Positions 40,458-49,048 of a stretch of DNA of 64,000 bases are shown in pieces. Numbering within the stretch: position 1 is the first letter of the stretch; every line of letters begins with the position of its first letter. The DNA comes from Nocardiopsis ganjiahuensis DSM 45031. GTDB taxonomy: Bacteria > Actinomycetota > Actinomycetes > Streptosporangiales > Streptosporangiaceae. The stretch covers positions 1 to 64,000 of the forward strand of contig NZ_ANBA01000021.1 in the NCBI RefSeq assembly GCF_000341085.1, written 5' to 3'. The position numbers and the translations under genes are program-made. The notes beneath the pieces are model-generated. The model ran no database searches and was not told the DNA's origin. It saw only the letters and a program-made list of their open reading frames with translations.

Positions 40458-41369
40458 ATGAGTGCGGTCCCGTTGGACACCGCGCGAGGAAGGCCCCGCA
40501 GACGACGACGCGACTGGACCGGGCTGGCCTTCTTCACCCCCTTCCTGCTGGTGTTCGCCGTCGGTGTCGTCGCGCCGCTGCTGTACGCCTCCGGACTGAG
40601 CCTGTTCCGGGACCAGCTCATCGGCGGCCGCTCCTTCGTCGGCCTGGGCAACTACCTCGACGCCCTCACCGACCCCCGCTTCCTGGAAGGCGTCTCGCGG
40701 GTGGCGCTCTTCCTCGCGGTCCAGGTCCCGATCATGATCGGGCTGGCCCTGCTGGCCGCCCTGGCGCTGGACTCCGGACGGGTCCGCGCCATGAAGTTCA
40801 TGCGGCTCAGCATCTTCGTCCCCTACGCCGTGCCCTCGGTCGTGGCCGCGCTCATGTGGGGCTTCATCTACGGCGACCAGTTCGGCCTGGTGGGGCAGTT
40901 CAACGAGGCCACCGGCGCCGCCCTGGCGAGCCCGCTGGCCCCCAACTGGGTCCTGCTCGCCATCGGCAACGTGGTGACCTGGCAGTTCCTCGGCTACAAC
41001 ATGCTGATCCTGTATGCGGCCCTGCGCTCCATCCCCGAGGAGCTCTACGAGGCCGCCGCCATCGACGGCGCGGGCGAGGCGCGCATCGCCTGGAGCATCA
41101 AGGTCCCCGCGCTCAAACCGGCGCTGTGGGTGGCGACCCTGTTCTCCATCATCGGCAGCTTCCAGCTGTTCAACGAACCCAACGTGCTGCGCTCCCTGGC
41201 CCCCGCCTCGATCAGCACCTACTACACCCCCAACATGTACGCCTACCAGCTGGCCTTCAACGCCAACCAGGTGACCTACTCCGCGGCCGTGGCCGTCCTG
41301 CTCGGCGTCGTCACCGTCGTCGTCGCCTACCTGGCCCAGTGGATGACCGGACGGGGAGCGAGACGATGA
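40458..41369 (+). CDS. Sugar ABC transporter permease, MalF-like (second locus)
   Basis: 303-aa CUT1 permease, six transmembrane segments: DWTGLAFFTPFLLVFAVGVVAPLLYASGLSLF at the start, MRLSIFVPYAVPSVVAALMWGFIYGDQFG, and EAA loop LYEAAAIDGAGEARIAWSIKVPALKPALW. GAAAGGGGAC precedes the ATG. Overlaps the MalG-like gene by ATGA. No ATPase encoded nearby. Confidence 0.92.
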   Translation: MSAVPLDTARGRPRRRRRDWTGLAFFTPFLLVFAVGVVAPLLYASGLSLFRDQLIGGRSFVGLGNYLDALTDPRFLEGVSRVALFLAVQVPIMIGLALLAALALDSGRVRAMKFMRLSIFVPYAVPSVVAALMWGFIYGDQFGLVGQFNEATGAALASPLAPNWVLLAIGNVVTWQFLGYNMLILYAALRSIPEELYEAAAIDGAGEARIAWSIKVPALKPALWVATLFSIIGSFQLFNEPNVLRSLAPASISTYYTPNMYAYQLAFNANQVTYSAAVAVLLGVVTVVVAYLAQWMTGRGARR

Positions 41370-42304
41370 GCGTGACCACCGGACCCCGCGAGACACAGGC
41401 CGCCGCCGCACCCCCGAGCCCGCCCCGCCGGCGCGCGCAGCCCTCCCCCGGCCGCCGGCGCCGCCGCACGCAGGTGACCCTGCAGCTGCTCATGGCGCTG
41501 ATGGTGCTCTACACCCTGCTGCCGCTGTACTGGCTCACGGTCAACTCCACCAAGACCAACGGCGACCTGTTCCGCTCCAACGGACTGTGGTTCGCCGGGG
41601 AGTTCGCCCTGTGGGACAACATCGTCACCACCGTCACCTACCAGGACGGCATCTACCTCACCTGGCTGTTCAACACCGCCCTGTACTCGGTGGTGGGCGC
41701 CGTGGGCGCCACCCTGATCTGCACCTTCGGCGGCTACGCCCTGGCCAGGTTCGACTTCCCCGGCAAACGCCTGGCCCGCGCGGTGGTCTTCGGCGCCATC
41801 ACCATCCCCACCACGGCGCTGGCCGTGCCCACCTTCCTGCTGTTCGCCGAACTCGGCATCACCGACACCCGCTCGGCGATCATCATCCCCGCCCTGGTGA
41901 GCCCGTTCGGGCTCTACCTCATGACCGTCTTCGCCGCCGACGCCATCCCCGACTCGCTCCTGGAAGCAGCCAAGATCGACGGCGCGGGCGCCTGGACCAC
42001 GTTCTGGAAGGTGGCGTTCCGGCTCCTGGCACCCGGGTTCGCCACGGTCCTGCTCTTCAACCTGGTCAGCACCTGGAACAACTACTTCCTGCCGCTGATC
42101 ATGCTCAGCGACCCGACGCTGTACCCGCTCACCGTCGGGCTGAACCAGCTCAACAACCAGGTCACCACGGGCGCCAACCTCGAACCGGTCTACAACGTGG
42201 TACTGACCGGCTCCCTCCTGGCGATCGTGCCGCTGATCATCTCCTTCCTCTTCCTCCAGAGGTTCTGGCAGTCGGGTCTGGCCGCCGGAAGCGTCAAGCA
42301 GTGA
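41366..42304 (+). CDS. Sugar ABC transporter permease, MalG-like (second locus)
   Basis: 312-aa CUT1 permease. Basic Pro-rich cytoplasmic N-terminus, then LLMALMVLYTLLPLYWLTVNSTKTNGDLF, GGYALARFDFPGKRLARAVVFGAITIPTTALAVPTFLLF and EAA loop DSLLEAAKIDGAGAWTTFWKVAFRLLAPG, ending with typical WNNYFLPLIML. The ATG overlaps the previous stop. Confidence 0.92.
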   Translation: MSVTTGPRETQAAAAPPSPPRRRAQPSPGRRRRRTQVTLQLLMALMVLYTLLPLYWLTVNSTKTNGDLFRSNGLWFAGEFALWDNIVTTVTYQDGIYLTWLFNTALYSVVGAVGATLICTFGGYALARFDFPGKRLARAVVFGAITIPTTALAVPTFLLFAELGITDTRSAIIIPALVSPFGLYLMTVFAADAIPDSLLEAAKIDGAGAWTTFWKVAFRLLAPGFATVLLFNLVSTWNNYFLPLIMLSDPTLYPLTVGLNQLNNQVTTGANLEPVYNVVLTGSLLAIVPLIISFLFLQRFWQSGLAAGSVKQ

Positions 42305-42333
42305 GTCCCCACGACAACCACGAGGTGTCCACC

Positions 42334-43668
42334 ATGAGATCCCCCCGAAAGACACTCACCGCCGCGGCGGCGGGCTGCTGCCTGCTCCTCGCGGGCTGCG
42401 GCGGCAATGACGCCGCCGAGACTCCGGCCGAATCCGTCGACCGCTCCGCCGAGATCGAGGCCGCCATGGCCGAGGGCGGCGAGCTCACCCTGTGGACCTG
42501 GAGCACCAAGTTCGACGGGGCCATCGAGGCCTTCGAGGCCGAACACCCCAACATCGACGTCGAGCTCGTCAACTCCGGCCAGTCCGCCGAGCAGTACACG
42601 GCGCTGCAGAACGCCGTCAGCGCCGGGGAGAACATCCCCGACCTGGCGATGATCGAGTACTTCGCGCTGCCCCAGCTGGCTCTGTCCGAGCAGTTGGAGA
42701 GCGTGAACGACTGGGGCCTGGACACGCTGGAGGACCAGTTCACCGCCTCCTCCTGGGAGCAGATGAGCTACAACGGCGCCACCTACGGCCTGCCCAACAA
42801 CACCGGCCCGCTGATCCTGATCTACAACCAGGAGGTGTTCGAGTCGGCCGGCGCCGAGGTCCCCGCCACCTGGGAGGAGTTCGCCGAGGCCGCCGAGCTG
42901 ATCAAGGAGGACAGCGGCGCGCACATCACCTCCATGGACCCCGGTGACGCGGGCGGCCTCAACAGCCTGATCTGGCAGGGCGGCGGACGCCCCTACCAGG
43001 TGGACGGGGAGTCGGTGGGCGTCGACTTCTCCGACGAGTCGACCCAGCGCGTCAGCGGGTACTGGAGCGACCTGCTCGCCGACGACCTGGTCTCGGCGCA
43101 GCCGGGCTGGACCGACGAGTGGTGGCGCGGGCTCGGCGACGGCTCCCTGGCCAGCTGGGTGACCGGGGCCTGGGCCCTGGGCAACATCTCCGGCACCCTC
43201 ACCGACAACGAGGGCGACTTCCGGGTCGCCCCCGCGCCCGTCTGGGACGCGGACGCGCCCGAGAACGCCGAGAACGGCGGCTCCGGGTTCTCCGTGGTCA
43301 GCGGCGGCGAGAACACCGCGCTGGCCATGGGCTTCCTGGAGTGGTTCTCCACGCACGAGGCCTCGCTGGAGGCCCAGGTGGCCGGCGGCAACTTCCCCGC
43401 CCAGACCGCCACCCTGGAGGACCCCGAGTACCTGGACCAGGAGATCGAGTACTTCGACGGCCAGCAGGCCAATCAGGTGCTCGCCGAGGCCTCCGGCCTG
43501 GTCGCCGAAGGATGGCACTACATGCCCTACCAGGTCTACGCCAACTCCGTGTTCGGTGACAGCGTGGGTCCGCGTATCGACGCCCCCGGGGACGTCCACG
43601 AGGGGCTGGAAGAATGGGGCGAGGAACTGCGATCCTACGGCGAGCAGCAGGGTTTCGACGTCGGCTGA
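42334..43668 (+). CDS. CUT1-type sugar-binding lipoprotein (second locus)
   Basis: 444-aa extracellular solute-binding protein. Lipobox LLLAGC after a short signal; mature part ELTLWTWSTKFDGAIEAFEAEHPNIDVELVNSG, PDLAMIEYFALPQL, YGLPNNTGPLILIYNQEVFESAG, GGLNSLIWQGGGRPYQ, LASWVTGAWALGNISG. Unlike the arabinose locus the binding protein follows its permeases. Substrate unknown; with a DUF2264 protein and a hydroxyacid dehydrogenase, an acidic or uronate-containing oligosaccharide is a reasonable guess. Confidence 0.9.
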   Translation: MRSPRKTLTAAAAGCCLLLAGCGGNDAAETPAESVDRSAEIEAAMAEGGELTLWTWSTKFDGAIEAFEAEHPNIDVELVNSGQSAEQYTALQNAVSAGENIPDLAMIEYFALPQLALSEQLESVNDWGLDTLEDQFTASSWEQMSYNGATYGLPNNTGPLILIYNQEVFESAGAEVPATWEEFAEAAELIKEDSGAHITSMDPGDAGGLNSLIWQGGGRPYQVDGESVGVDFSDESTQRVSGYWSDLLADDLVSAQPGWTDEWWRGLGDGSLASWVTGAWALGNISGTLTDNEGDFRVAPAPVWDADAPENAENGGSGFSVVSGGENTALAMGFLEWFSTHEASLEAQVAGGNFPAQTATLEDPEYLDQEIEYFDGQQANQVLAEASGLVAEGWHYMPYQVYANSVFGDSVGPRIDAPGDVHEGLEEWGEELRSYGEQQGFDVG

Positions 43669-43672
43669 GCTC

Positions 43673-43703
43673 GGTCGGCGGGGCCGTCCGGGTCCCGCCG
43701 ACC
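43673..43703 (+). terminator. Hairpin between the binding protein and LacI genes
   Basis: GGTCGGCGGG (43673-43682) pairs perfectly with CCCGCCGACC (43694-43703), 11-nt loop, no T tract; probable terminator or processing hairpin. Confidence 0.5.
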
Positions 43704-43731
43704 GCCCTACACGGGAAGTGGGTACACAACG

Positions 43732-44781
43732 GTGAAGGCCGCGGGCGGTTCGCGCCACGTCACCCTGGCGGACGTCGCACGAGAGGCGGGCGTGTCCCAC
43801 GCGACGGCCTCACGGGCCGTCAACGGCAGTGTCCGCAACGTCCGGCCCGAGTACCGCAGCCGGGTGCTGGCCGCCGCCGAGCGCCTGGGGTACGTCGTCA
43901 ACCCGGCCGCCCAGGCGATGGCCGGAGGGCGCAGCGACCAGATCGCGATGCTGGTCAACGGCATCCACGACGACTACTTCTCCCCGATCGCCTCCGGGGT
44001 GCTGCGCGCCGCCGAGACCGCCGACCGCATGGTCACCATGGTCTCCAGCAACAACAGCGTCCAGCAGGCCGTCCGGGTGGTCTCCTCGCTGCGCGCCCAG
44101 CGGCCCCGGGCGATCATCCTGGCCGGCGGCCGTTCGGTCACCGCGACCGCCTGGGAGGAACGCCTGGTGGAGGAGTTGCGCGCCTACGAGTGCGAGGGCG
44201 GCCGGGTGGTGGCCATCAGCGAGGAAGGGCTGCCCTTCGACACGGTGGCGCTGGACAACCAGCGGGCCGGTGTCGACCTCGTCGACGCCCTGGCCGACCT
44301 GGGGTACCGGGAGTTCGCCGTGCTGGCCGGCCCGCCCGAGGCCAGCACGGCCCACGACCGGGTCCTGGGCTTCCGCGCTGCGCTCGAGCGGCGGGGCCTC
44401 GAGCTCGGCGAGGACCGGGTGCTGCACTGCGTGTTCGACCGGGACGGCGGTTACGCGGCCGCGGGAGAGTACTTGCGACGGCACAGCCCCGCCCAGGCGG
44501 TCCTGGCGATCAGCGACACCGTGGCGGTGGGAGCGATGGCGAGGTTCCGCGAGGCCGGGCTGAGCCTGCCGCAGGACCTCGCGGTGGCCGGGATCGACGA
44601 CGTGCCGGCGCTGCGCGACGTGGAACCGGCGCTGACCACGGTCCGTCTTCCTTGGGGCGAGGTCGGTCGTATTGCCTTGGACCTGGCCTCGAATCCTTCG
44701 GAGGAGGGACCCCGGGTGGTCCGGCGGCACGGGCATGTAGTGCTGAGGCGCAGCACTCCCCCGCTCACCGGGGCCAACTGA
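43732..44781 (+). CDS. LacI-family transcriptional regulator (second sugar locus)
   Basis: 349-aa repressor with canonical HTH VTLADVAREAGVSHATASRAVNGSVRNVRPEYRSRVLAAAERLGY and linker NPAAQAMAGGRSDQI, then the effector-binding core (AMLVNGIHDDYFSPIASGVLRAAE, VAGIDDVPALRDVEPALTTVRLP). GTG start; the best ribosome site (GGGAAG) is somewhat far. Most likely binds the GGAATGCGCATTCC operator at 40395 and responds to the imported sugar. Confidence 0.9.
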   Translation: MKAAGGSRHVTLADVAREAGVSHATASRAVNGSVRNVRPEYRSRVLAAAERLGYVVNPAAQAMAGGRSDQIAMLVNGIHDDYFSPIASGVLRAAETADRMVTMVSSNNSVQQAVRVVSSLRAQRPRAIILAGGRSVTATAWEERLVEELRAYECEGGRVVAISEEGLPFDTVALDNQRAGVDLVDALADLGYREFAVLAGPPEASTAHDRVLGFRAALERRGLELGEDRVLHCVFDRDGGYAAAGEYLRRHSPAQAVLAISDTVAVGAMARFREAGLSLPQDLAVAGIDDVPALRDVEPALTTVRLPWGEVGRIALDLASNPSEEGPRVVRRHGHVVLRRSTPPLTGAN

Positions 44782-44801
44782 ACCCGGACCCGTTTGAGGG
44801 T

Positions 44802-44905
44802 GGTGGGCGTTCCGTGATCCATCGGCGAGCGTCCACCAGCCACGGGGTCTGGCCCCAGAGGAAGCCACCGAGCAGGGAGCACGGGTTCGATTCCCGTCGC
44901 CCACC
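44802..44905 (+). other. tRNA-like element: perfect acceptor and T arm, no normal anticodon arm
   Basis: GGTGGGCG (44802-44809) pairs with CGCCCACC (44898-44905), 8 bp. Directly inside the right arm lies a perfect T arm ACGGG-TTCGATT-CCCGT (44881-44897). The 71 nt between do not give a standard D arm or anticodon loop (the CCAG...CTGG hairpin lacks U33), and the total of 104 nt is too long for an ordinary tRNA. Acceptor 8 + T stem 5 recalls selenocysteine tRNA geometry, but no UCA anticodon exists. Either a degraded tRNA, an attachment-site derivative, or an unusual tRNA-like RNA. A terminator follows 12 nt later. Confidence 0.45.
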
Positions 44906-44917
44906 CCGGAAGCGATA

Positions 44918-44957
44918 GCCCCTGACCAGAGCGAAATCGCAGTGGTCAGGGGCTTTT
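44918..44957 (+). terminator. Intrinsic terminator after the tRNA-like element
   Basis: GCCCCTGACCA (44918-44928) pairs with TGGTCAGGGGC (44943-44953), loop containing GCGAAATCGC, then TTTTGCG. Typical of a tRNA gene end. Confidence 0.75.
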
Positions 44958-45771
44958 GCGTGTCCGGGGACAACGATGCGCATGAGGCGGTCGGAGCCGG
45001 CTCAGGTGGCCAGACTCAACCAGGTGCGCACCGCGGCGGCCAGATCATCGAACTCTCCTGGTTCCTCGCCGAGCACGGTCCGCGGCTCCTGGACTCGGGA
45101 TCGTTCCGGCTCAGCGAACAGATAGGGGCGTACCCCGCGCACGCCGTCGTCGTCCAAGCACCAACCCCGCTGCTCCGAGGGGTGCGGGCGTCGTGGGCGC
45201 GGAACCCGGATCGGCCCGGGCGCAGGCTTGGGCTCATGTCCATTTCCACCGAGGGCCTTTGGCCTCCTGCACAGCAACTCAGGTGAGGCAGCGGATGCGG
45301 GCCTGGCGGTCGCGCGACGCTCCAGCGCTGGCCGGGCTTCGTTCCTGGGGCGGTCGGTGTTGCGGCGCGCTGGGACTTCGATCGGGCTGCACAGCACAGC
45401 GGCCAGGACCGCTCCGAACAGCCACCGCACGCGCTGTCCCCAGCCCCACACGGGTTTGCGGTGCCTACCAGTAGGCTTCTCCACGGATCTTCTCCTGCTT
45501 GCTTCAGGTGGGGATTTCAGCCCCGACGCGGTGTTCGCAGCACCGCGTCGGGGCGCCTCCGCTTCTGGGTTCTTCTTCGTACTGCGGCATGAGCGGGTGT
45601 CTCTGATCCCGAGCCGCACGCTTCTCGGGACTGCGCTTCCCACCCACGCCACACAGGGCATACGGCCCCGGGTCCCCCGCCGAACATGCCGTTCCCATAA
45701 AGGGTGGTCGATGTTCGACTGGGTGAGCGAGGTGCTTCACCCCTTGTCGGCCCCGAAGCCGGCGCGGGCTC
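44958..45771. other. Start of the accessory island, mostly non-coding
   Basis: Frames in both directions break up or lack ribosome sites. One minus-strand segment (45002-45205) has a coding-like C-terminus and is listed separately. No transposase or integrase remnant is recognisable here. Confidence 0.35.
45002..45205 (-). pseudogene. Possible small hypothetical gene or fragment
   Basis: The minus-strand tail RGWCLDDDGVRGVRPYLFAEPERS followed by an acidic stretch and WLSLAT resembles a family of short actinobacterial hypothetical proteins I have seen near XRE/DUF397 genes. No ATG or GTG start with a ribosome site is in frame, so it may be a fragment. Confidence 0.3.
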
Positions 45772-46269
45772 TCACGCGGTCATCCGAGTACGCCCGGAAC
45801 GGTCGAAGGCAGCGCGCACGGTCAGCCCGCCACCCGGATCCCGGGTGAAGTCCCAGTACAGGGACATCGCATCCACCAGGGCCAACCCGTACCCGCCCTC
45901 GGCGAGCAACGCGTCAGCCCCGCGCTGCCCGGGAACCAGGCGTGCCTCCGGCACGGACGCCTGCTGCCCCGTACGGGGTCCGTCGTCGGTGACGCGGAGC
46001 AGGAACAGCCGTCGTCGCCGCTCGATCTCGATACGCACCCGCCCTCCGGGCAATCCCGAAGCGGTGTGCGTCAGGGCGTTGGTGTGCAGTTCCGAGAGCG
46101 AGACCAGCAGCGGGTCCGTGGAGGCGGGGGTGGTGCGGGCCACGTGGGTGGCCCAGCTGCGGGCGACCTTGAGGTGCCAGAGCTGGTGCCCGCACTCCAG
46201 AGAGCCCTGGTCCGGATCCGTGCAGCGGATCCGCCGTGGCAAGTCGAGGGATGGCCGGGTGAAGGACAT
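45772..46269 (-). CDS. ATP-binding (HATPase, anti-sigma/RsbW-like) protein
   Basis: 165-aa single-domain GHKL ATPase of the actinobacterial regulatory type. N box LSELHTNALTHTASG, D box VTDDGPRTG and G2-like EGGYGLALVDAM are visible; no histidine-kinase phosphoacceptor domain. Such proteins are usually encoded next to an XRE/DUF5753 regulator and a DUF397 protein, as here (divergent neighbours), and are thought to act as regulatory partners or anti-sigma factors. ATG at 46269. Confidence 0.82.
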   Translation of the reverse strand: MSFTRPSLDLPRRIRCTDPDQGSLECGHQLWHLKVARSWATHVARTTPASTDPLLVSLSELHTNALTHTASGLPGGRVRIEIERRRRLFLLRVTDDGPRTGQQASVPEARLVPGQRGADALLAEGGYGLALVDAMSLYWDFTRDPGGGLTVRAAFDRSGRTRMTA

Positions 46270-46438
46270 GGAATCCACCGGTTCCTTTCGTCGTCGCACT
46301 GATGGCTGCGGGCCCGCGACAGAAAGGATGTGGCCTGGGGCGATGGGGTGTGAAGGCTGCCCGGAGAGCTCACGAATCTTCCAGGAGGCTCTGGAATTTA
46401 CTGGAAAACTCCCACACACTTCGGCCTGGTGTGTTCCG

Positions 46439-47275
46439 ATGGTCGACATGACCCCCGACGAACGCACCTTGAAGGTTTTCGGGCGTGAACTACGCAGGCT
46501 GCGGGCCGAGGCCGAACTGACCCAGGAGACCGTCGCGCGCCGGATCAGCCAGCGCGGCACCGCGATCAGCAACTCCCATGTATCCGACATCGAGAAGGGC
46601 AAGGCCGTACCGCGGCCCTGGCTGCGCCGAGCCCTCGACGAGATCCTGCAAGGCGGTGGCCGCCTGGAACGCCTCTGGGAGGAACTCACCGGGTCCGGCC
46701 GCCGCGCCTGGCTGCACGAGATCGCCGAGCGCACCCACAGAGCCGACGCCCTGTACGAGTACCAGGCCCTGGTCTTCCCGGTCTATCTCCAAACCGAGGC
46801 CTACTCACGCGCCGTGATCCGCTACGGTGCTCCATGGTTGTCAACCAACGAGCTCACCGAACGCGCTCAACAGAGGGCTCGGCGGGCCCAGCAGATGGCC
46901 AAGGCCCTGTCCCCCGTTATCTGGCTCGTGGTGGACCAGTCCCTGCTCATGCGCCGCTACGGATCCCCCGACGTCCAACTGGAGCAGCTGCGGTACGTGG
47001 CAGACCTGGTTGAGGAGGAACGGGTCAACCTCCTGGTGGTGCCCGTGGGCGAACCCCGGCACGCGGGCAACAACGGTCCCTTCCGGGTCATCACCTCAGC
47101 CGATCAGCCCGAAGTGGTCTACGTGGAATCGGCTCACCAGGGGCAGATCATCACCGCGACCAACGAGGTGGGGCGCTACCGGATGTGGTTCGCGGCCCTC
47201 CAGGGAGTGGCGTGGGGACCGGATGAGACCCTGAGGGCCATCCGAGACGAGATGAAGAGGATCAACGATGGCTGA
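46439..47275 (+). CDS. XRE-family regulator with DUF5753 domain
   Basis: 278 aa. N-terminal HTH FGRELRRLRAEAELTQETVARRISQRGTAISNSHVSDIEKGKAVP; the remainder is DUF5753 (YEYQALVFPVYLQTEAYSRAVIRYGAP, QMAKALSPVIWLVVDQSLLMRRYGSPDVQLEQLRYVADLVEEERVNLLVVPVGEPRHAG, VVYVESAHQGQI). These control development or secondary metabolism in Streptomyces and relatives, typically paired with DUF397 proteins. ATG at 46439 or 46448; neither has a clear ribosome site. The downstream DUF397 gene overlaps its stop. Confidence 0.9.
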   Translation: MVDMTPDERTLKVFGRELRRLRAEAELTQETVARRISQRGTAISNSHVSDIEKGKAVPRPWLRRALDEILQGGGRLERLWEELTGSGRRAWLHEIAERTHRADALYEYQALVFPVYLQTEAYSRAVIRYGAPWLSTNELTERAQQRARRAQQMAKALSPVIWLVVDQSLLMRRYGSPDVQLEQLRYVADLVEEERVNLLVVPVGEPRHAGNNGPFRVITSADQPEVVYVESAHQGQIITATNEVGRYRMWFAALQGVAWGPDETLRAIRDEMKRINDG

Positions 47276-47444
47276 CTGGCACAAGTCGTCCTACAGCGGC
47301 GGCAACAACGAATGTGTCGAGGCCCGGGAGCACCAGGCCGGAGCAGATGTGCGGGACACCCAGAACAGAGAACTGGGCCACCTGTCCTTCAACCGTGCGG
47401 AGTGGAACGCTTTCGTCGAGACCACCCTCCACAACCACCGCTAG
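47268..47444 (+). CDS. DUF397 protein (small partner of the XRE regulator)
   Basis: 58-aa protein: ADWHKSSYSGGNNECVEA at the start, VRDTQNRELGHLSFNRAEWNAFV at the end, the DUF397 consensus (WxKSSYSGxxGxCVEVA...VRDSKxPxGPxLxFxxxxWxxFL). Begins inside the end of the XRE gene (8-bp overlap), so co-translated. DUF397 proteins are small antagonists or partners of the adjacent XRE regulator. Confidence 0.9.
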   Translation: MADWHKSSYSGGNNECVEAREHQAGADVRDTQNRELGHLSFNRAEWNAFVETTLHNHR

Positions 47445-48014
47445 CCGGTTACGCGACGACCTCGCCGTTCTCCAGGTAGAGCGTGGTCCCCTCACGGCGT
47501 GCACGGTCCCCTTGTGCGATCCTTCGAGCGAGCCGGGGGATCGTCACCGTCCCCACCACGGCCACCTCATGGAACCCGTACCCCGCTAATCGGCATCGCC
47601 TGCATCCTCATCTGCTACAAGCACCTGACCAAGCAAGTCAATGGCTTTTGAGATGAGCTCTTACCGTCTCCGTCATCAGCGAAGCGTTCGATTTTGAAGA
47701 TCAGGTCGGCACAGACCGTGCTCCACGTGAGGATGATGCTCGCTCGCGGTTACCCCGTGCCGTAGGCATGAACGGCTTCCGCGACCATGGGCCGCACGTC
47801 GGGGTTGTAAACCCGACTCGTCTGCTCATGGAGATCGATCATGCTGCATGTCTCCGCTACGTACATGTTCACGACCATAGAAGGTCCGCTGCAAAACTGA
47901 TTCTCCTCCTCGCAGCATCCATCCGCAGAGCGGTGGTCGACTGATACCACCTTCTCTGAGGACATGTTCGTGGGAGGCCCTAGGATGGTGTTCCCCCGCA
48001 GCATTGGAGGTCCC
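47445..48014. other. Decayed intergenic stretch
   Basis: About 570 bp with gene debris. On the minus strand a frame ending near 47450 reads LARRIAQGDRARREGTTLYL then ENGEVVA. On the plus strand around 47588-47654 a frame reads IACILICYKHLTKQVNGF before a stop, reminiscent of a transposase C-terminus. A minus-strand fragment is listed at 47750-47866. None is intact. Confidence 0.35.
47750..47866 (-). pseudogene. 5' fragment of a DUF4145-like gene
   Basis: 38 codons ending DLHEQTSRVYNPDVRPMVAE then AVHAYGTG, closely recalling the N-terminus of larger actinobacterial proteins (NPDVRPLVAEAxRxYxSG...) that continue for hundreds of residues. Here a stop follows at once, so only the start survives. 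Confidence 0.4.
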
Positions 48015-48224
48015 GTGAGAATCATCCTGTACTTGATTTGGCTCGTGCCCCTGCACGTGTTCGGGTTCTGGCTCGCGTTCACCGTGCCTCCGGGGAACAA
48101 GGTGGGGGACGTGCTCTTCGTTCTCACGCTGGCCATCATCGCGCTGCTGATGTGGTTCCTGATCCGTGCACCCAGGGACAAGAGTGCCACCGAGATACGT
48201 ACAAAAAGTGCGACGGACCACTAA
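48015..48224 (+). CDS. Small two-helix membrane protein
   Basis: 69 aa from a GTG at 48015, preceded by GGAGG 4 nt upstream. Two transmembrane helices: IILYLIWLVPLHVFGFWLAF and VLFVLTLAIIALLMWFLI, then a short charged tail. No family recognised; small size and position in a decayed island make function unknowable from sequence. Confidence 0.5.
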   Translation: MRIILYLIWLVPLHVFGFWLAFTVPPGNKVGDVLFVLTLAIIALLMWFLIRAPRDKSATEIRTKSATDH

Positions 48225-48390
48225 TCTGCGACCGCCTCAAAGCCGATCGGCCTTTCTCCTCAGGCAAGCACAAAAGACACGGGATGAACGTCCAGGTGGT
48301 GGCCACACCCGACGGTGAACCGTTGTGGGCCTCCTCGCCGCTGCCAGGGGCGATGCACAACACCAAGGCGGCCCGGGTGTGGAGGAGCGC
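48225..48390 (+). pseudogene. Transposase fragment (DDE superfamily, IS5-type)
   Basis: A frame reading CDRLKADRPFSSGKHKRHGMNVQVVATPDGEPLWASSPLPGAMHNTKAARVW matches the central DDE-4-type transposase segment (FYSGKHKRHGMNVQVIADPDG...SPALPGSVHDLTAAR). It is cut at both ends, with no start and a different reading frame following. Confidence 0.7.
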
Positions 48391-48446
48391 TGAATGCATT
48401 AAGAGCTCATCTCCTTGGGATTCTCGATCACCTGGCCCGGTGTCGA

Positions 48447-48950
48447 TGGTTGAGCGTTCGGTGCCGGACAGGCTGTGGAAGCTGTTCCAGCGACTGGCGC
48501 CCGAAGGCACCCACCCGGCCTCAAGGTGGTGGGCGGCGCAGACACGGAGACCGCGAGGTGTTGGCCGCGATCGTCTTCGTGTCCACCACTGGCTGTACCT
48601 GGGTGCAGCTCCCACCGGTCTTCGACCCCTCCGGACCCACCGCGCACCGGCGTTTCACCGAGTGGAGTCGGGCCCGCGTGTGGGCGAAGTTGCACCGGCT
48701 GGTCCTGGACGAACTCGGCTCCCGCGGTGAACTCGACTAGTCACGGTGCGCGGTCGACTCGGTCGACATGCGTGCCCTCAAGGGGGAGCTGACAGGTCTC
48801 CGTCCTGTCGCTCGGAGTAAGTAGGGGTGAAGATCCACTTGATCACCGATCGGGGCGGGCTTTCGATGTCCATGGCGATCTCGGGTGCGAACCCGCACGA
48901 GAGCCAAGCGCTGCAACGCTGATTCGCGCGATACCGCCTATGGGGTGGGC
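48447..48950 (+). pseudogene. Frameshifted IS5-family transposase remnant
   Basis: VPDRLWKLFQRLAPEGTHP in one frame, then GGGRRRHGDREVLAAIVFVSTTGCTWVQLPPVFDPSGPTAHRRFTEWSRARVWAKLHRLVLDELGSRGELD in another, ending at a TAG where a Trp codon is expected (D-W-S-R-C-A-V-D-S). The following CAVDSVDMRALKGG and later KIHLITDRGG-like residues continue the transposase. At least one frameshift and one nonsense mutation; no intact terminal repeats found by eye. Confidence 0.75.
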
Positions 48951-49048
48951 CAGGACCGCACGATCGACCTTGATCGTCACGACCAGAGCATGCCACGACT
49001 CTTCATTGGTGCCTCACCCGCTATCAGGCATCAACTCGTTAAGCGGCC

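Noticed and set aside
44802..44905. Selenocysteine tRNA, suggested by the 8-bp acceptor plus 5-bp T stem
   Set aside because: No UCA anticodon or extended anticodon stem can be found in the middle 71 nt, and no selenoprotein machinery genes are nearby.
48225..48950. Active insertion sequence
   Set aside because: Two unrelated transposase fragments with frameshift, nonsense codon and missing ends; no terminal inverted repeats or target duplication seen.
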